The notes beneath the pieces were generated by a model. That model was not told where the DNA came from. It saw only the letters and a list, made by a program, of their open reading frames with translations, and ran no database searches. A stretch of DNA of 64,000 nucleotides from Heterodera schachtii (taxonomy: Eukaryota > Nematoda > Chromadorea > Rhabditida > Heteroderidae). A program made the translations under genes and the position numbers. Each line of letters opens with the position of its first letter. Positions within the stretch are counted from its first letter, which is position 1. The stretch is from contig SIJG01000003.1 in the NCBI GenBank assembly GCA_023374025.1, positions 3,192,416 to 3,256,415 of the forward strand, read 5' to 3'. Below are positions 19,105 through 29,855 of this stretch, one piece after another.

Positions 19105-22100
19105 ATGAAATTATTTATTTCCATTTATTTATTTTTTATTTTCGAATTTTGGTCGACATTTGTGCAAATGAACCCATCGCCTGAAAACTCATCGGAAAAA
19201 CAGGGACCAATTCAACTGATTAATGAACCCAAAATGAAACAAAAAGGTCAAAACCCGATTTAAATGGAAAATAAAATTAAATACAAATAAATTTAATTTT
19301 ATAGAAATGCTCGAAGAACCTTCAAAAGTTGAAGCACAAATTGAAAATTCAAATGGAAAGATGCCAATGGCAGAAAGACCAGCAGTGGAAAATAATTTCG
19401 TAATTTAAAAAAAAATAAAAATAATATTTAGGTAAATTGAAATTATTAAATAAAATTGACTGATAAATTCAATTTAAAAATACAATTAAAGATAGGATTT
19501 AAAAATTAATTTAATTTTTAGCTTTCTGACGAAGAATACCTAACAGCAAATGAAAGCGGTAAACAAAAAATTTTCACCTGAATTCTAAATATATTTACAG
19601 ATTCGAGTGGTCAATCGGTCGAAATTCCTTCGTCAGATGATGAACGCTCAATAAGTGTTGAAGGTAATTAAGGAAAAGGCGAAGAATAAAATTTAAAAAA
19701 AATAATAATTGAAAATTTTAACGCAATTTAAAAAAAAAGAATGTATGAGTTATCTGGAATACTTGGAAAAATTATCAGATTTCAAAATTTAAATCTTTCC
19801 ATTTCTAATTCCTCTGAATAAGGTGATTCCTAATTATAAATGGAAAACCTTAATTTAATATAATTTTCCCCATTCCCCAACATTTCTTGAAACCATTTAG
19901 TCTATACTTGAAAATGGGGTGGTTAGGCCTGCATTATCCCAAGGATGCCATTTTACGTGGAATTCCATGGGTTTTGCCAGGTTTTGGCTGCCGTGCCGGG
20001 TTTTGATCGTGTTGACGATGGCATCACTGCTTCAACCCGGCTAAAAGGGATTTGGTTTATAAAAAAGCAAATCAAAGTTGAATTGAATTAAATTCAGAGA
20101 CACAAAGTGATGTTGGAGTTGAAGAAAGAAAGGGATTTTTGAGCAATTTTCCTTCGCCTTTGGCGATACTTTCTCAGCTGAAAAATTCATTTTATGGCGA
20201 CAGCGGCTCATCAGACGAAAATGAGACAAATAACACTGAAAAGCATGCGAGTTCATCAAGTAATCATCACCATGGGCAGTACAGGGGCTCTCCGTCCTTG
20301 GCTACTCCCAAGGACAACATACTTGAAATTAACCTACTGTATCTCCAATCACCGCAAATTGAAGAAACGGAAGAAAATTGGGACAAATTATTTTTAGAAA
20401 CCAAAACAAAAACAAAATGGAACTGCCCTGAAAAGTCGGACGATGGACAAAGGTGAAAAATAAAATAATTGAATTAAAAATTCTCACAAAACAAATGTAC
20501 CAAAAAAGTTACAAAGAAATTAAATGTGTCACATTCTCATGGTAAAACAAAAGTTTAAGGACGTTTAAATTAATGAAAATTGTCTAAACTTCAATTAAGC
20601 CATACCTCCGATCGTCCAATTAAATTTCAAAAAATTATTAGGTTCAAAAAAAGTCATGGTTAAAAACTTTTTGGTTTTTTGCACAGAGAATTTCCGCCCC
20701 AATGATAAATTTAAAATTTTTCGAAAGTAACGACATTAAAACCAAGTTAGAGATACATAATTTTAAAAATCAAAAATTATATCAAGAATTAAATAAATAA
20801 ATTTTGGAGATGAATTTTTGAGAAATTTTTCATTTCTTAGGGGTGTATTTTTGAAAAAAATTTTTAGGTCAATTCATAGGGGTATATTTTTCGTTTTTAT
20901 TGCATTTTTGTCAATAATTTAGGGCAAACGCCAAAATAGTTGAAATAGTTTTTTCAAATTTTTTTTAGTTTTAGGTGCTAAAAATAAAAAACTAGAAAAT
21001 AGGCACTAATAACTCGAAAACTAGCTTAAAAACAACCGAAAAAAAACATATTTCCTGCGTTTCAGTCCATAGGGAGCTCAGAAAAAATAGGTAAAAAAAA
21101 ACTAAAAATTGGAGTCCTATTAATAAGAAATTTGTTTATTTGATTATTATTCATTAAAAAATGAATGCATAATTAAAATAATAATATTTAATTAAATATT
21201 TACTATAATTGATATTTTATGTTCGCCCCATTAATATTTTTTAGGTTCGACCAGCAGGCAGCGAACAATTGTAAATTTCTTCGATTTGCTAACAATGCAT
21301 TGCGAAACTATTTGCTCTACCGTATATTGAAGAAGAAATTTTTAAGAGAAAAAGAAGGTTTTTAAAATGTTTAAAATGCCAAATATTTAATAAAAATATT
21401 AAATTGTTCACTTTAAAGATAAAGTGAATCAATCCAAGGAAGAGAGAAAACAACAAATCATTAAGGCGAAAAACGGTGAGATTTTGTCTAAATATTTTCA
21501 TTAAGGGGGACACTTTTGATTGATTTAAATTTTAAACATAAAATTTTAATCATTTAAAGCTTTTTGCGGATTATAAAGATTCTAATAAAATTCAAATTAT
21601 TTTTTAGGGTTATACAGCTCCAATTTATAGCATAGAAAATTGCAAAAATACGTTTTGAAAATAGAAAATAGGATTAGTCCCCATAAACCCGTCCAAATTG
21701 GAAATTGCAAATGTGGTCGATTGCACTCCAAATTGCTAGATGTTTTTTAAATTAATTTCTAAGACATTTTGTTTTTTGAAATTTATGTTACCTATCTTTT
21801 TTTTTCTATTTTTATGACTAGGGCTCCCAAAAATCTGCATATAAAATCGCAAAATATGCACCAAAAATTGCAAAATATGCACATAAATTTTTTTCAAATT
21901 GAGAACATTCCAAAATTCTTCAAATTCATTACATTTATGCTAGAATCTCGAAAATAACTAATTATAAGATTGCAATAATTTTCGAAGAAAAAATGTATAA
22001 AGCTAAAATTTATTAATTTTGAGGAAATTGAGTAAAAAAACGAGATTTTTCCAAGTTTGGACTTATTTTTCGGCATAAATTTTCATTTTAAAAAAAAAAG

Positions 22101-23182
22101 TTGAAAATCTGTAGGAAGCATTTTATATAAATAATTTGACGAAAATATTTTTTTCATTTTACTAATTCATTCGCAGTTCTGGGCATTTTTCTTAAGAAAA
22201 ATTAAATTAATAAAATTTTCAAAATTTTAATTGTTTGATAAATTTGAGAAATATTTAAAATTCTTAAATTCAGATTTGTTGGAAAAATTGGCATTGAAGC
22301 CATCATTTTTGCATTTAAAATCAAAATTGGAAAACAATTTGTCAACGATGAAAATTGTTTTGCTGAAGGCATACAAACACTTCAATTGGCAAAACGAAAA
22401 GAGTGAAGGAAATGAATTCAAAAAAATTACGGAAAATTTTGTAAATTTTGAAAATTGTGCTAAAGTGATTAAACTGAGCAAAGCATTTCAGAAAAAGGAG
22501 ACATTGGAAAGTAATGCTATTTTCTTGACCATTTAATTAATAGCCATTTACAATTGGGAAATTTTCTTGAAAAATTTAGGTTATTTTTTTTTACCAAATT
22601 TCAATATTTTTTATAATTTGGGAATTTTTCAAAAAGTTTATTTTTAAAAATAATTTTTAATGAAAAACTCACTTACGTAACTTTGCCATTTTTAAATTTA
22701 TCAAAATTTACCTTTTCCATCATAAGTTTGCTGAATTTATTTAGACAAATAAAAAAAGAAATATTTAATTTTAAATCGAATTTCATTTTGTTTGGATTTT
22801 AAGTACCAATTGATAATACGATGAACAGATACCGTAAAGTATTGGGAAAAATCCAAAGAACAATGAAAGAGGACGATGATTACTGTACAAAGTGCAAAAT
22901 TCCTACGGTCGATGAAATTATGAACGGAAAAAAGCCAAAACTTAAGAACCGGGTCGAAGATGGACTCCAAAAAATTGCCAGTAAAGCCAAGAAAATAGGT
23001 AATCAAAAAATAATGATTTAAATTAAATTATTAAGTTTAAGATATTTATCTTATGTTATTGTTAAACACCTTTATAAAATAAGGCGCAAGAAATTTTGGA
23101 AAGTTAATTAAAAAACAAAATTAATAAAACAGTACTTTTTGTAGACATCAAAATTGAAGTGCCCATACCTCAACGGGTATAA
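19105..23182 (+). CDS. Ten-exon secreted protein of unknown function
   Basis: Exons as read: 19105-19246, 19305-19399, 19522-19558, 19601-19663, 20098-20452, 21245-21357, 21419-21475, 22274-22510, 22804-22998 and 23145-23182. Every junction has GT...AG and every phase is compatible, giving about 440 residues. Exon 1 starts with a signal peptide (MKLFISIYLFFIFEFWSTFV). Exons 2-5 are acidic and Ser/Asn-rich, with SSSSNHHHG near residue 165. Exons 6-9 are basic and helical, with a short CTKC motif in exon 9. I recognise no domain. Introns 5 (792 bases) and 7 (798) carry degraded repeats; the others include lengths of 42-61. Exon 10 falls inside an inserted repeat (23127-23672). The pre-insertion terminal exon may have been 23765-23775, ending GQT. 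Within intron 4, a frame at 19740-19795 could be an alternative last exon. The coding sequence is AT-biased. Coding status is quite sure, end and function are not. Confidence 0.7.
20790..21010. repeat. Degraded hAT-like remnant in intron 5
   Basis: TTCTTAGGGGTGTATTTTT and AGGTGCTAAAAATA / AAATAGGCACTAA words match the interiors of the elements at 24813-25123 and 56077-56669. No termini are preserved. Confidence 0.45.
21822..21895. mobile_element. Orphan hAT-like end with AATATGCAC repeats in intron 7
   Basis: TAGGGCTCCCAAAAATCTGC at about 21822 is followed by AAAATATGCAC repeats. The terminus fits YARNG and resembles the CAGGGCTCCCAGAT end of the element at 4085. No partner end was found. 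Confidence 0.4.
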
Positions 23183-23757
23183 GTTGTAGAGATATGCGAT
23201 CATTTCCATTTTGTAGAGAATTTTGTGCTCTTTCTCATAGGTCTACTCAAAATTTCCAGAAAATTTTTCCCAACCCCCTAGGGATTTTTTTCGAAAATTT
23301 TCCCGATTTCAAGCCATTTTTGGGTTTTTAGATCACCATGAAGGAGTGATCTGATCAAACTGGTGTAAAAGACTTTTTTGATCATCATCAAAAGCTAGCT
23401 TAACAGGAATTTTTTCAGAATTTTGGGCCCACAAAATATTGATTTTTTGGGGTGTAGATAAACTTTTGACCAGTCAAAATTTGAGCAAAATTCGTTTAGC
23501 AAAGTATAGTGTTTATGTACAACATTCTTTTGAGTATTGATATATACCATTCGAAAGCCCATAAAAAATGCTACAAAATACCACCATATATTTAGGATTT
23601 AATTGAAATTTACAGTTGAAATGACGACAAAAACAAAATAAAATGGGGTGTAGATAAACATTTGACCATGACTGTATTTATCTTATGTTATTGTTAAACA
23701 TCTTTATAAAATAAGGCGCAAGAAATTTTGGAAAGTTAATTAAAAAACAAAATTAAT
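23043..23757. repeat. About 85-bp direct repeats around an inserted repeat
   Basis: 23043-23126 and 23673-23757 are near-identical direct repeats (TATTTATCTTATGTTATTG through AACAAAATTAATAAA, one C/T difference noted). They bracket 23127-23672. The repeat is genic intron sequence copied to the far side of the insertion. Confidence 0.8.
23127..23672. mobile_element. Mariner/foldback-like insertion at the 3' end of the ten-exon gene
   Basis: The right end, reverse-complemented, reads TACAGTCATGGTCAAATG, in the style of Tc1/mariner-type inverted repeats that abut a TA site. The same GGGGTGTAGATAAAC...TTTGACCA block recurs at 23450-23485. The left end has only ACAGTAC. The interior has a variant of the foldback core motif (ACCATTCGAAAGCCCAT). 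No transposase is present. Confidence 0.5.
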
Positions 23758-23775
23758 AAATTAGGACAAACCTAA

Positions 23776-24142
23776 AGCATAAAATGCCTCATGACTTTTG
23801 CCATTTTTCGGAGCCGTACTAATATTTTCTTCTATATTTATGAGATTTTCATTTTTATCTATTGGAATTAATTTTTTTGGAGATTTTTTGAGATTAAATA
23901 AATAAAATTTTTTAAAAACGATTTGAGAAAATTTGAACAATGATATTTGCGTTCAAAATTGAAAATAAAAAAAAAACAAAGAAAATTATTATGAATCATT
24001 GATATATTATACCTTGTCCGGATATATTCCTGACTTATAATATCCGTATACGTCTGTATCCTTGGCATTTTGAAGCCGCGTCCATCCGCGGGTACCCCCG
24101 CGGGGTATATTCGTATTTTATTATTTTAATTGAAAATTTTCA
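23776..24142. other. Intergenic, AT-rich with one GC palindrome
   Basis: The only notable item is CCGCGGGTACCCCCGCGG at about 24090-24107, an imperfect palindrome. No gene was found. Confidence 0.4.
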
Positions 24143-24340
24143 TTAATTTTCGGAAACCAAATTTAAAATATCAATTTTGTAAAGGTGTTTTATTTCGAGG
24201 AAGAATGGGATAGGCATCACCACGGAAAATCTTGCATTTTCGCCTAATTTATTAAAAAATTCTATTTCTTCGGCGTATGAGTCACTTAGCAATTTTTTGT
24301 TTTTACTTAGTTTAATTATAATTAAATTTAAAGACAACAA
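24143..24340 (-). CDS. Possible exon of an unrecognised gene
   Basis: A 65-codon minus-strand frame. Its last 46 codons follow a TAAG that could be a splice acceptor and look like ordinary protein (SYAEEIEFFNKLGENARFSV and following). It ends SEN-stop at 24143. No start codon or partner exon is evident. It would be convergent with the ten-exon gene. Confidence 0.25.
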   Translation of the reverse strand: MLSLNLIIIKLSKNKKLLSDSYAEEIEFFNKLGENARFSVVMPIPFFLEIKHLYKIDILNLVSEN

Positions 24341-24649
24341 AATTCCACCCTTTTTTCAACAAAACGACTTCTAATTGGGGCCAATTTTTAATACTAAAAA
24401 GTTTTATTATTTCAAAATTCAGATGAGAAAACAAAACAGATGTGGAATGGTAATTTTTTGATTATAAAGCTTTTAAAAATTTTTCCAATAAATCAGCAGA
24501 TATGAAAGCGAAGAAGCTGGGTAATGATGTTTAAAAAATAGAAATTTAAAAATTTATTATTATAATAGGGCTACAAGTTTTTTGTTTTTGTAAATTTTCA
24601 TCATTAAATAGAAGAAAAGCTTGGCTAAATAATATTCTTATTTAAACGT

Positions 24650-24768
24650 AACAACACGCCAAAATAGGGAAACCGGTTTTTCGATTCCCGGCGGTACGGT
24701 ACTAACCGATAAAAATTTGCACAAACAGGTACCGTAGTGCAAATTACCGTTACTGTACAACTCTAGTT
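24650..24768. mobile_element. Orphan hAT-like end with CGGTAC motifs
   Basis: Read in reverse from about 24768: TAGAGTTGTACAGTAACGG, a YARNG-type terminus, followed by repeated GGTACCG / GTACGG motifs to about 24690. No partner end was found. Confidence 0.4.
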
Positions 24769-24812
24769 TAAACGAATAATTTCGTGCTAAAAAGATTTTA
24801 ATAATTTATTAT

Positions 24813-25123
24813 TAGGGATGTTTTTTAGGCTCTAAAAACTGCAAAAATAGGTGGTTGGCTTTAGGTTCTAAAACGCCAAAATAGGTGCTAAAAATGGGAA
24901 AATATGTGCAAAAAAATTTCAAAATTAGGTGTGTAATATCTTAAATTTTATCCAAAAAGTAAAAAATTAAGCCAAATCAGTATTGAGCTAACCAATTTTA
25001 AAAATCAAAAATTCTTGTCAAGAAAGTAAATAAATAAATTTTGTGATGAATTTTTGAGAAATTTTTTTAGGCCACTGAGAGTTCAAGAAAAAAATAGGCT
25101 AAAACCTAAAAATATAATCCTTA
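24813..25123. mobile_element. 311-bp hAT-like element with AAATAGGTGC motifs
   Basis: The left end is TAGGGATGTTTTTTAGGC. The right end, reverse-complemented, is TAAGGATTATATTTTTAGG. The flanks are TTTATTAT (24805-24812) and TTTATTAC (25124-25131), 7 of 8 identical. It is a degraded relative of the perfect element at 56077-56669 and prefers the same target sequence. Confidence 0.7.
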
Positions 25124-25666
25124 TTTATTACCGAAACAAAGGCCCAGGAAAAAGTTTATAAAGAAAAAAACAAAAGATTTTTTTATCACATAAAAATTCA
25201 GATGAAAAACCTTCCGAAAAGAAGACTCATCATATTTTCAATGGTAATTATGTAAACAATTTAATTAATTAGGAATTCAGAGAAAAAGCATGAAAATGCC
25301 ATGTTTATAAGCTAAAAACAATTAACAAAATCATTATGTTAGATAATGAAAAAACAAATGAAAAACCAAATTTCGAATAAATATAATATAATTCTATTTA
25401 AATAATATCTAAAATTTCGTAATTTCTTTATTTTATATTTTTTTAATACGAATTCCAAAATTTAGATGAAAAATTTAAAAAGATGTTTAACGGTAAGATT
25501 TAAAAAATAAATTAATTTTTAATTCACTTTAACTCAGGTGCTGCAAAAATTAAATGGAACAACCCGATCAAGAAAAAAACAAACTTAACGAGATTTATGA
25601 TGAGTTAGAAGAAAAAGAGATTTTGGTGGGCATTTAGAAGATTAATGAGATGGTGGGTGCTATGAA
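25124..25666. other. AT-rich spacer, nothing recognised
   Basis: Several short frames with GAAAAA-rich codons but no splice-supported gene. Confidence 0.35.
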
Positions 25667-26020
25667 GTTAGTCAAAAATCGAGCAAATGATTTTTTTTTT
25701 GGTATAACTTTGATCAAAATGTACCAAATTTTAAATTCTTGATTTCATTCGATAGCTCAAAAAAGTTTTCTATTAGCTTGCAAAATTTCGAAATGTTTTG
25801 TTGTTTCAAGAAAGTTATGACAAAAAATGTTCAGAAAAATATGGTTTTGTGAGTTTCTCAGGCATAACCTTTTTTTGGAACTTAACGAAGTTTTTTGAAT
25901 TTTGCAGGCGAATAGAAAACACTTTGAGCTATCGAAAATATTTTAAAATTTGATTCATTTCGGGTGAAGTTTTGAATAAATTTCTGTCAGAAATTTTCCA
26001 TTTGATGGTTTTTGACTAAC
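25667..26020. mobile_element. 354-bp foldback element with GTTAGTCAAAAA ends
   Basis: GTTAGTCAAAAA at 25667 and its inverse ending at 26020 bound two diverged inverted arms. The inner parts carry ATTTCATTCGATAGCTC (about 25742) and TTTGAGCTATCG (about 25921), plus GTTATGACAAAAA and GCATAACC motifs. It shares its core with the foldbacks at 5389 and 29856 but has different tips. Confidence 0.7.
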
Positions 26021-26767
26021 GCGATGAGATTTATTTGTGATTTTTTTTTTGCTTATTTTTTGCTTAACCTACCTATTATTGTTGGATTGTTTGTGATTTT
26101 CATATAAACTCGAAGAAAGGATAGACAACAGAAATTTTTCTATAAAATAATCCTAAAAAACTAATTTAACAATCAGTCCTTTGGTCCGACCGAATTGGAG
26201 CGTAATCGAAGAAACTCGCAATTCTCTGCAGCGGGTAGTGGACACCAACCCTAATCTATAGTAATTAAAAGGATATAATATAGCTTTGTTCAAAATTTTG
26301 AAATTCTAACATTGAAAATGAGCCCTTAAAAAATTTGTTTTTTTTTTGGCATTAAAAATGCTCCAAAAATTGTGCTTACCAAAGCATCAAAAATTTCAAG
26401 GAAATTCATTTCATTATTTGTTTTACTCAATTCATTTTATTTAGCAAATAACAGATGATTTTTTGATCATTTTATTATGTTTATTTTCCATTTATCCATT
26501 TCATCAAATCATCGCTTCAAGGGTTTTGGACGCTGGCCGAGAGAGTACCATCACGTCACTTAAATTTAAGATAATTATTAATGTGCAATATAAGTGCTTT
26601 CAAACTGGAAAGGCATAATATCAATTTTCTTTTAATTCTTATTTGTTGCGCAATAATTAAGTTGGATTTTTTTTTAATTTTTACATTATGAAAAATCATT
26701 TTTATATTTCCAAGGTTTTATGAACAGGTTTAATCAGGTCGATTCTTATGCGCTTTAAAGGAGATTA
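26021..26767. other. Intergenic, with one balanced-composition patch
   Basis: 26180-26262 is a GC-balanced patch. In reverse it begins TAGGGTTGGTGTCCACTACC, which fits a YARNG terminus and may be an orphan hAT-like end. In the plus direction it is open for about 28 codons. I cannot decide between these. The rest is AT-rich. Confidence 0.3.
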
Positions 26768-27107
26768 TTATTCTTTAATTTTAGAGCATTTGAATTTAAA
26801 AAATCGCCAGGCACCGTAGTCAAGTATTATTCTGTTGCCAATTCTCAAGTCATGCCCGCTAATTTTTTCAAAATTGCACTCTAATAAATATATATTAAAT
26901 ATTGTATAATTTTTTCTTTGAAAATACCGAAACGCAGTCGCATTCATTTTCCGCCACGGGCGCACAGTTTTTCAGGCAGTCTCCATCATTTTGGCACCAT
27001 TCAGTTGTGTGGTTGTATTCGCATAAGCCATTGGTCAACATCAACATGTTCATGGTGATGAGGGTGACCAGCAGAAGCACGGCGACAAGCATTGGCATAT
27101 TTTTCAT
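26768..27107 (-). CDS. Small secreted cysteine-rich peptide
   Basis: From ATG at 27107 the minus frame gives a strong signal peptide (hydrophobic VAVLLLVTLITMNMLML, cut probably after TNG) and a short mature domain with six cysteines spaced C-x8-C-x5-C-x3-C-x7-C-x-C. The CQNDGDC part recalls the second and third cysteines of EGF-like modules. A donor at 26928/26927 and an acceptor before 26878 define a 49-base intron in phase 0. Exon 2 (26878-26768) adds about 36 residues with two more cysteines. Without splicing the protein would end after about 14 more AT-coded residues at 26895. It is secreted. Its role cannot be told: an effector, defence peptide or structural peptide are all possible, and I see no match to a named family. 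The signal and first exon are convincing, the second exon less so. Confidence 0.65.
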
Positions 27108-28254
27108 TTTTTTGGCCAAATTTTTGTAATAGAAAATGTAATTAGTTAACTAATTAATTATTAATCATTATCCAACAATTGCCCAAACTTGTAAAAAATA
27201 GGACGTATGATGAAAAAGTTTCAAATGGGGCATAAAATTTGTATTAAACTTTTTTTTTCATTATTTTTTATGGAACAGTTTTCCAAAATTTTGATCCCTA
27301 AAATAATAATTTAAATATATTTTAAAATTAGAAATTTTTGAAAAAATCTAAATAAGAATGTGGAAAAAACCGAAAAGATAAAAATGGAGTATTTTATGGC
27401 TACAGAAATCAAGAACTTTATAAATGCCATGTTTTCTTGGTAAGATGATAACCCTGTTAATTCAGCAAGAAATATAAATTTAATTTTTTTTTTAATTAGT
27501 AATTTTGGACATTTCTTATTGAGAGTTTTAATTTATACAAAAGTTCATAAATTTGAAAGACCGATTTTTGGGATTAATTTTTTAGATAAAAATTCATATT
27601 GTATAAAAAAGAAACAGAAGAAGGACATATTTTCAACATTTTAAAAAATTAGGGCCTAAAAATGAAATCAGAAAAAAGAAATAATTAAAAATGATTTTTT
27701 TATGCTTTTCATTTGGTTTATATGCCTTTTCCTTTTTATGATATCGCTTTTTTGGTCGAAATTTATTGCTTTAATTTATTCCTGATCATCCTTTTTCGTA
27801 TTCGTTAATTCCAGTCATTTTATTCTGTGGAATATGCATTTTCAATGTGTCAAGAATTAATTTGTGTCTCTATTTTGGTTTTTCATATGGAAAAATATAA
27901 TTTTGAAAAAAGATAAAATTTATTTATGAAAAAGACGAAAAAATTAGAATTGAAATTAGAGGCTAAAATATAAATTTGACACATTTTTTGATTGAATAAA
28001 TTGTAAAATACCTAACTCAGTTTTTGACCTAAAAATTTGTTTTTTGAGTCTGAAATTCTGATTTCGAAGAGTTTTCGATGACACCCCTTATTATACCCCA
28101 TCTTTTTACCTTAAATATATTAAATTCGGTTTGTGTTTTTATAATGTAATGACATTTTTTGGAAAAAAATAGGGAAATTTATAATTTAGCATAATTAATA
28201 AAGAAAAAGTAAACAAAGAAAATATTTTAAATTGAAAAGCACAAACAAAATCAC
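27108..28254. other. AT-rich intergenic, upstream of the cysteine-rich peptide gene
   Basis: No supported gene or element was found; all stretches are highly AT-rich. Confidence 0.4.
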
Positions 28255-28375
28255 TTTTACTCTTCTGCTGTTCTCTGAAACAATCTTCTTCAAATTATTT
28301 CTTCCAATTGAAAATACTGTTTTTGTTAATTTCCAATATTTTTACAATTTTCTGATCACTCAAGCAGAATTATTT
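28255..28375 (-). pseudogene. Fragment of the helix-turn-helix family, third module
   Basis: The minus strand reads LSDQKIVKILEINKNSIFNW then a stop and EEDCF. This matches the third module of the copy at 17330-18025 (SDQKIAKILNTS...IFNWKK...GEEYF). Only this module remains, with an in-frame stop. Confidence 0.55.
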
Positions 28376-28694
28376 TACATTAATTTACAATAAAAAAAAG
28401 GCATATAGAATTGATATATACAGGACAAACTGAAAAAGCAGGACATATTTGAAAATTAAGAATGCTTTCAATTGGCATTTTCAGACTTTAAATATCGCCG
28501 AAATTCTCAACAAAAAAAATTGTACAAATTTATGATATAATTAAGAATATAAGAAATAAGTTGGTATTAGCATTAAAAAATAAGGGAAAAATTAAAAAAA
28601 AAGTCTATTGGAAAAAATGAAAAATTTGAAATATAAAAATAGAAATTATATATTTTTTTATACAAAATTGTGCTGATGTCCTGCGATTTCAACG

Positions 28695-29195
28695 TTATGT
28701 GCCTTCATTTTGATATGGAGTAACTTGAATTATGTTTACATTTCGTTTGAATAATATTGGAAATTTCATCATGAAATGCTTGCTGATATTCTGTGCTAAA
28801 TTATAAATTAATTTAAATTTTTTAAATTTGATTTGCCTCGTAAAATATAAAATTGGTCCATTCGATGCCGCGCTAATATTCAACAGAGTTGCAACAATGA
28901 TCACTTGCCAAAACCAAGCAGTGATCGGAGACGGAATCAGATGCTTGATCAGGTCAGCAAAGAGCTAACAGATTAAATAGCCCCCAATATTCACTATAAC
29001 GATACAACAAAGAGCTCGAAAAACGCGATGGTTGATTGAATCAGCAGAGGTTAACCTAAATTAAGGCAATTAACATTCTTGGGATTTATAATTTTAAGCA
29101 CACCAGTCGATTTAAATTTTATCACAATTCCAACCAGCAAATAAATAATTAAAGTCATTACGATATTCAAAAATTCGATTTCTATTGTTTTAATA
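28695..29195 (-). pseudogene. 7TM receptor (rhodopsin-like) C-terminal fragment
   Basis: The minus-strand exon 28964-28695 follows an acceptor TCTGTTAG. It encodes a transmembrane helix ending LLNISAASNGPILYFTRQ, resembling the seventh helix of rhodopsin-type receptors (NPxxY region, here NGPILY) as written in many nematode receptors. A basic cytoplasmic tail follows. Upstream, 29195-29075 encodes another helix (NIVMTLIIYLLVGIVIKF) like helix five. A donor GTTAAT at 29074 would join them in phase 0 across 110 bases, but then helix six is missing. Earlier exons are not present before the repeat at 29288. It is a fragment or pseudogene; the ligand is unknown. Confidence 0.45.
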
Positions 29196-29621
29196 AATTG
29201 ATAATCTCTTAAATTTTTTGCTTTAAAATTGCTTTTTTGTGGCGCGGTTTTTTCAAAAAAAACTTTTTGGGAACGTTGGTAGGAGGTCCGGCAATGCCGA
29301 TAGACGCTGCCGGAAAAAATTCGGGATTTTGAGTGCGATTTGTTAACAGGTTTGTCAAAAAAATGATTTTGACTGAGGATTTTTCGAAAAAATGTTTAAG
29401 ATTTGAAGAAAAAGTTCGAACATTTTGCCAAATATATCTATTCGTGTGTGTGTTCTGTGACCATTTTGAGAAAATTGTTGTTCATATTCGTGTAATTCGC
29501 CCTCGGCATTCGTCTCTTCGTTCGCATATCCAGAATTTCAAATTTGGAGAGAAAATTTGATGAAATATAATTTATTGAGCACATAGTTTTAATGTTTAAA
29601 TGTATTTTTAACGAAAAAATC
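29196..29621. repeat. Remnant with GC-rich palindrome
   Basis: 29230-29360 matches the palindrome neighbourhood of the element at 2672: GCGGTTTTTTCAAAAAAAAC, then the palindrome 29288-29313 (degraded, TAGACGCTGCC), then GATTTGTTAACAGG. No termini were found. Confidence 0.55.
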
Positions 29622-29768
29622 TGGCGGCGAGATAGCCAAAAAACAAGGCGCGGCGAGTTGGCCGCGGCGAGTTGGACGGCGGCGAGATAGCGCCGCGGCG
29701 AGTTGGCCCCGCGGCGAGTTTCTCGCGGCGAGATGGCCGCCGCGAGTTGTCCGCGACGAGTTGGGCGG
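29622..29768. repeat. GGCGAGTTGG tandem motif array
   Basis: About a dozen imperfect GCGGCGAGTTGG / GGCGAGATGG units lie directly before the segmental duplication. The matching copy-B position lacks it. The style is that of the repeat arms of elements elsewhere in the window (45274-46090). ORFs reading through it on both strands are artefacts. Confidence 0.75.
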
Positions 29769-29855
29769 TTCCCTGCCTTTTTTGGGAATTTCGTGCCTTT
29801 TCTTTTCTCCATCTCTTTCTTTCTTTCACTCTGTTTCTTTCCCATCCTCTCTTTT

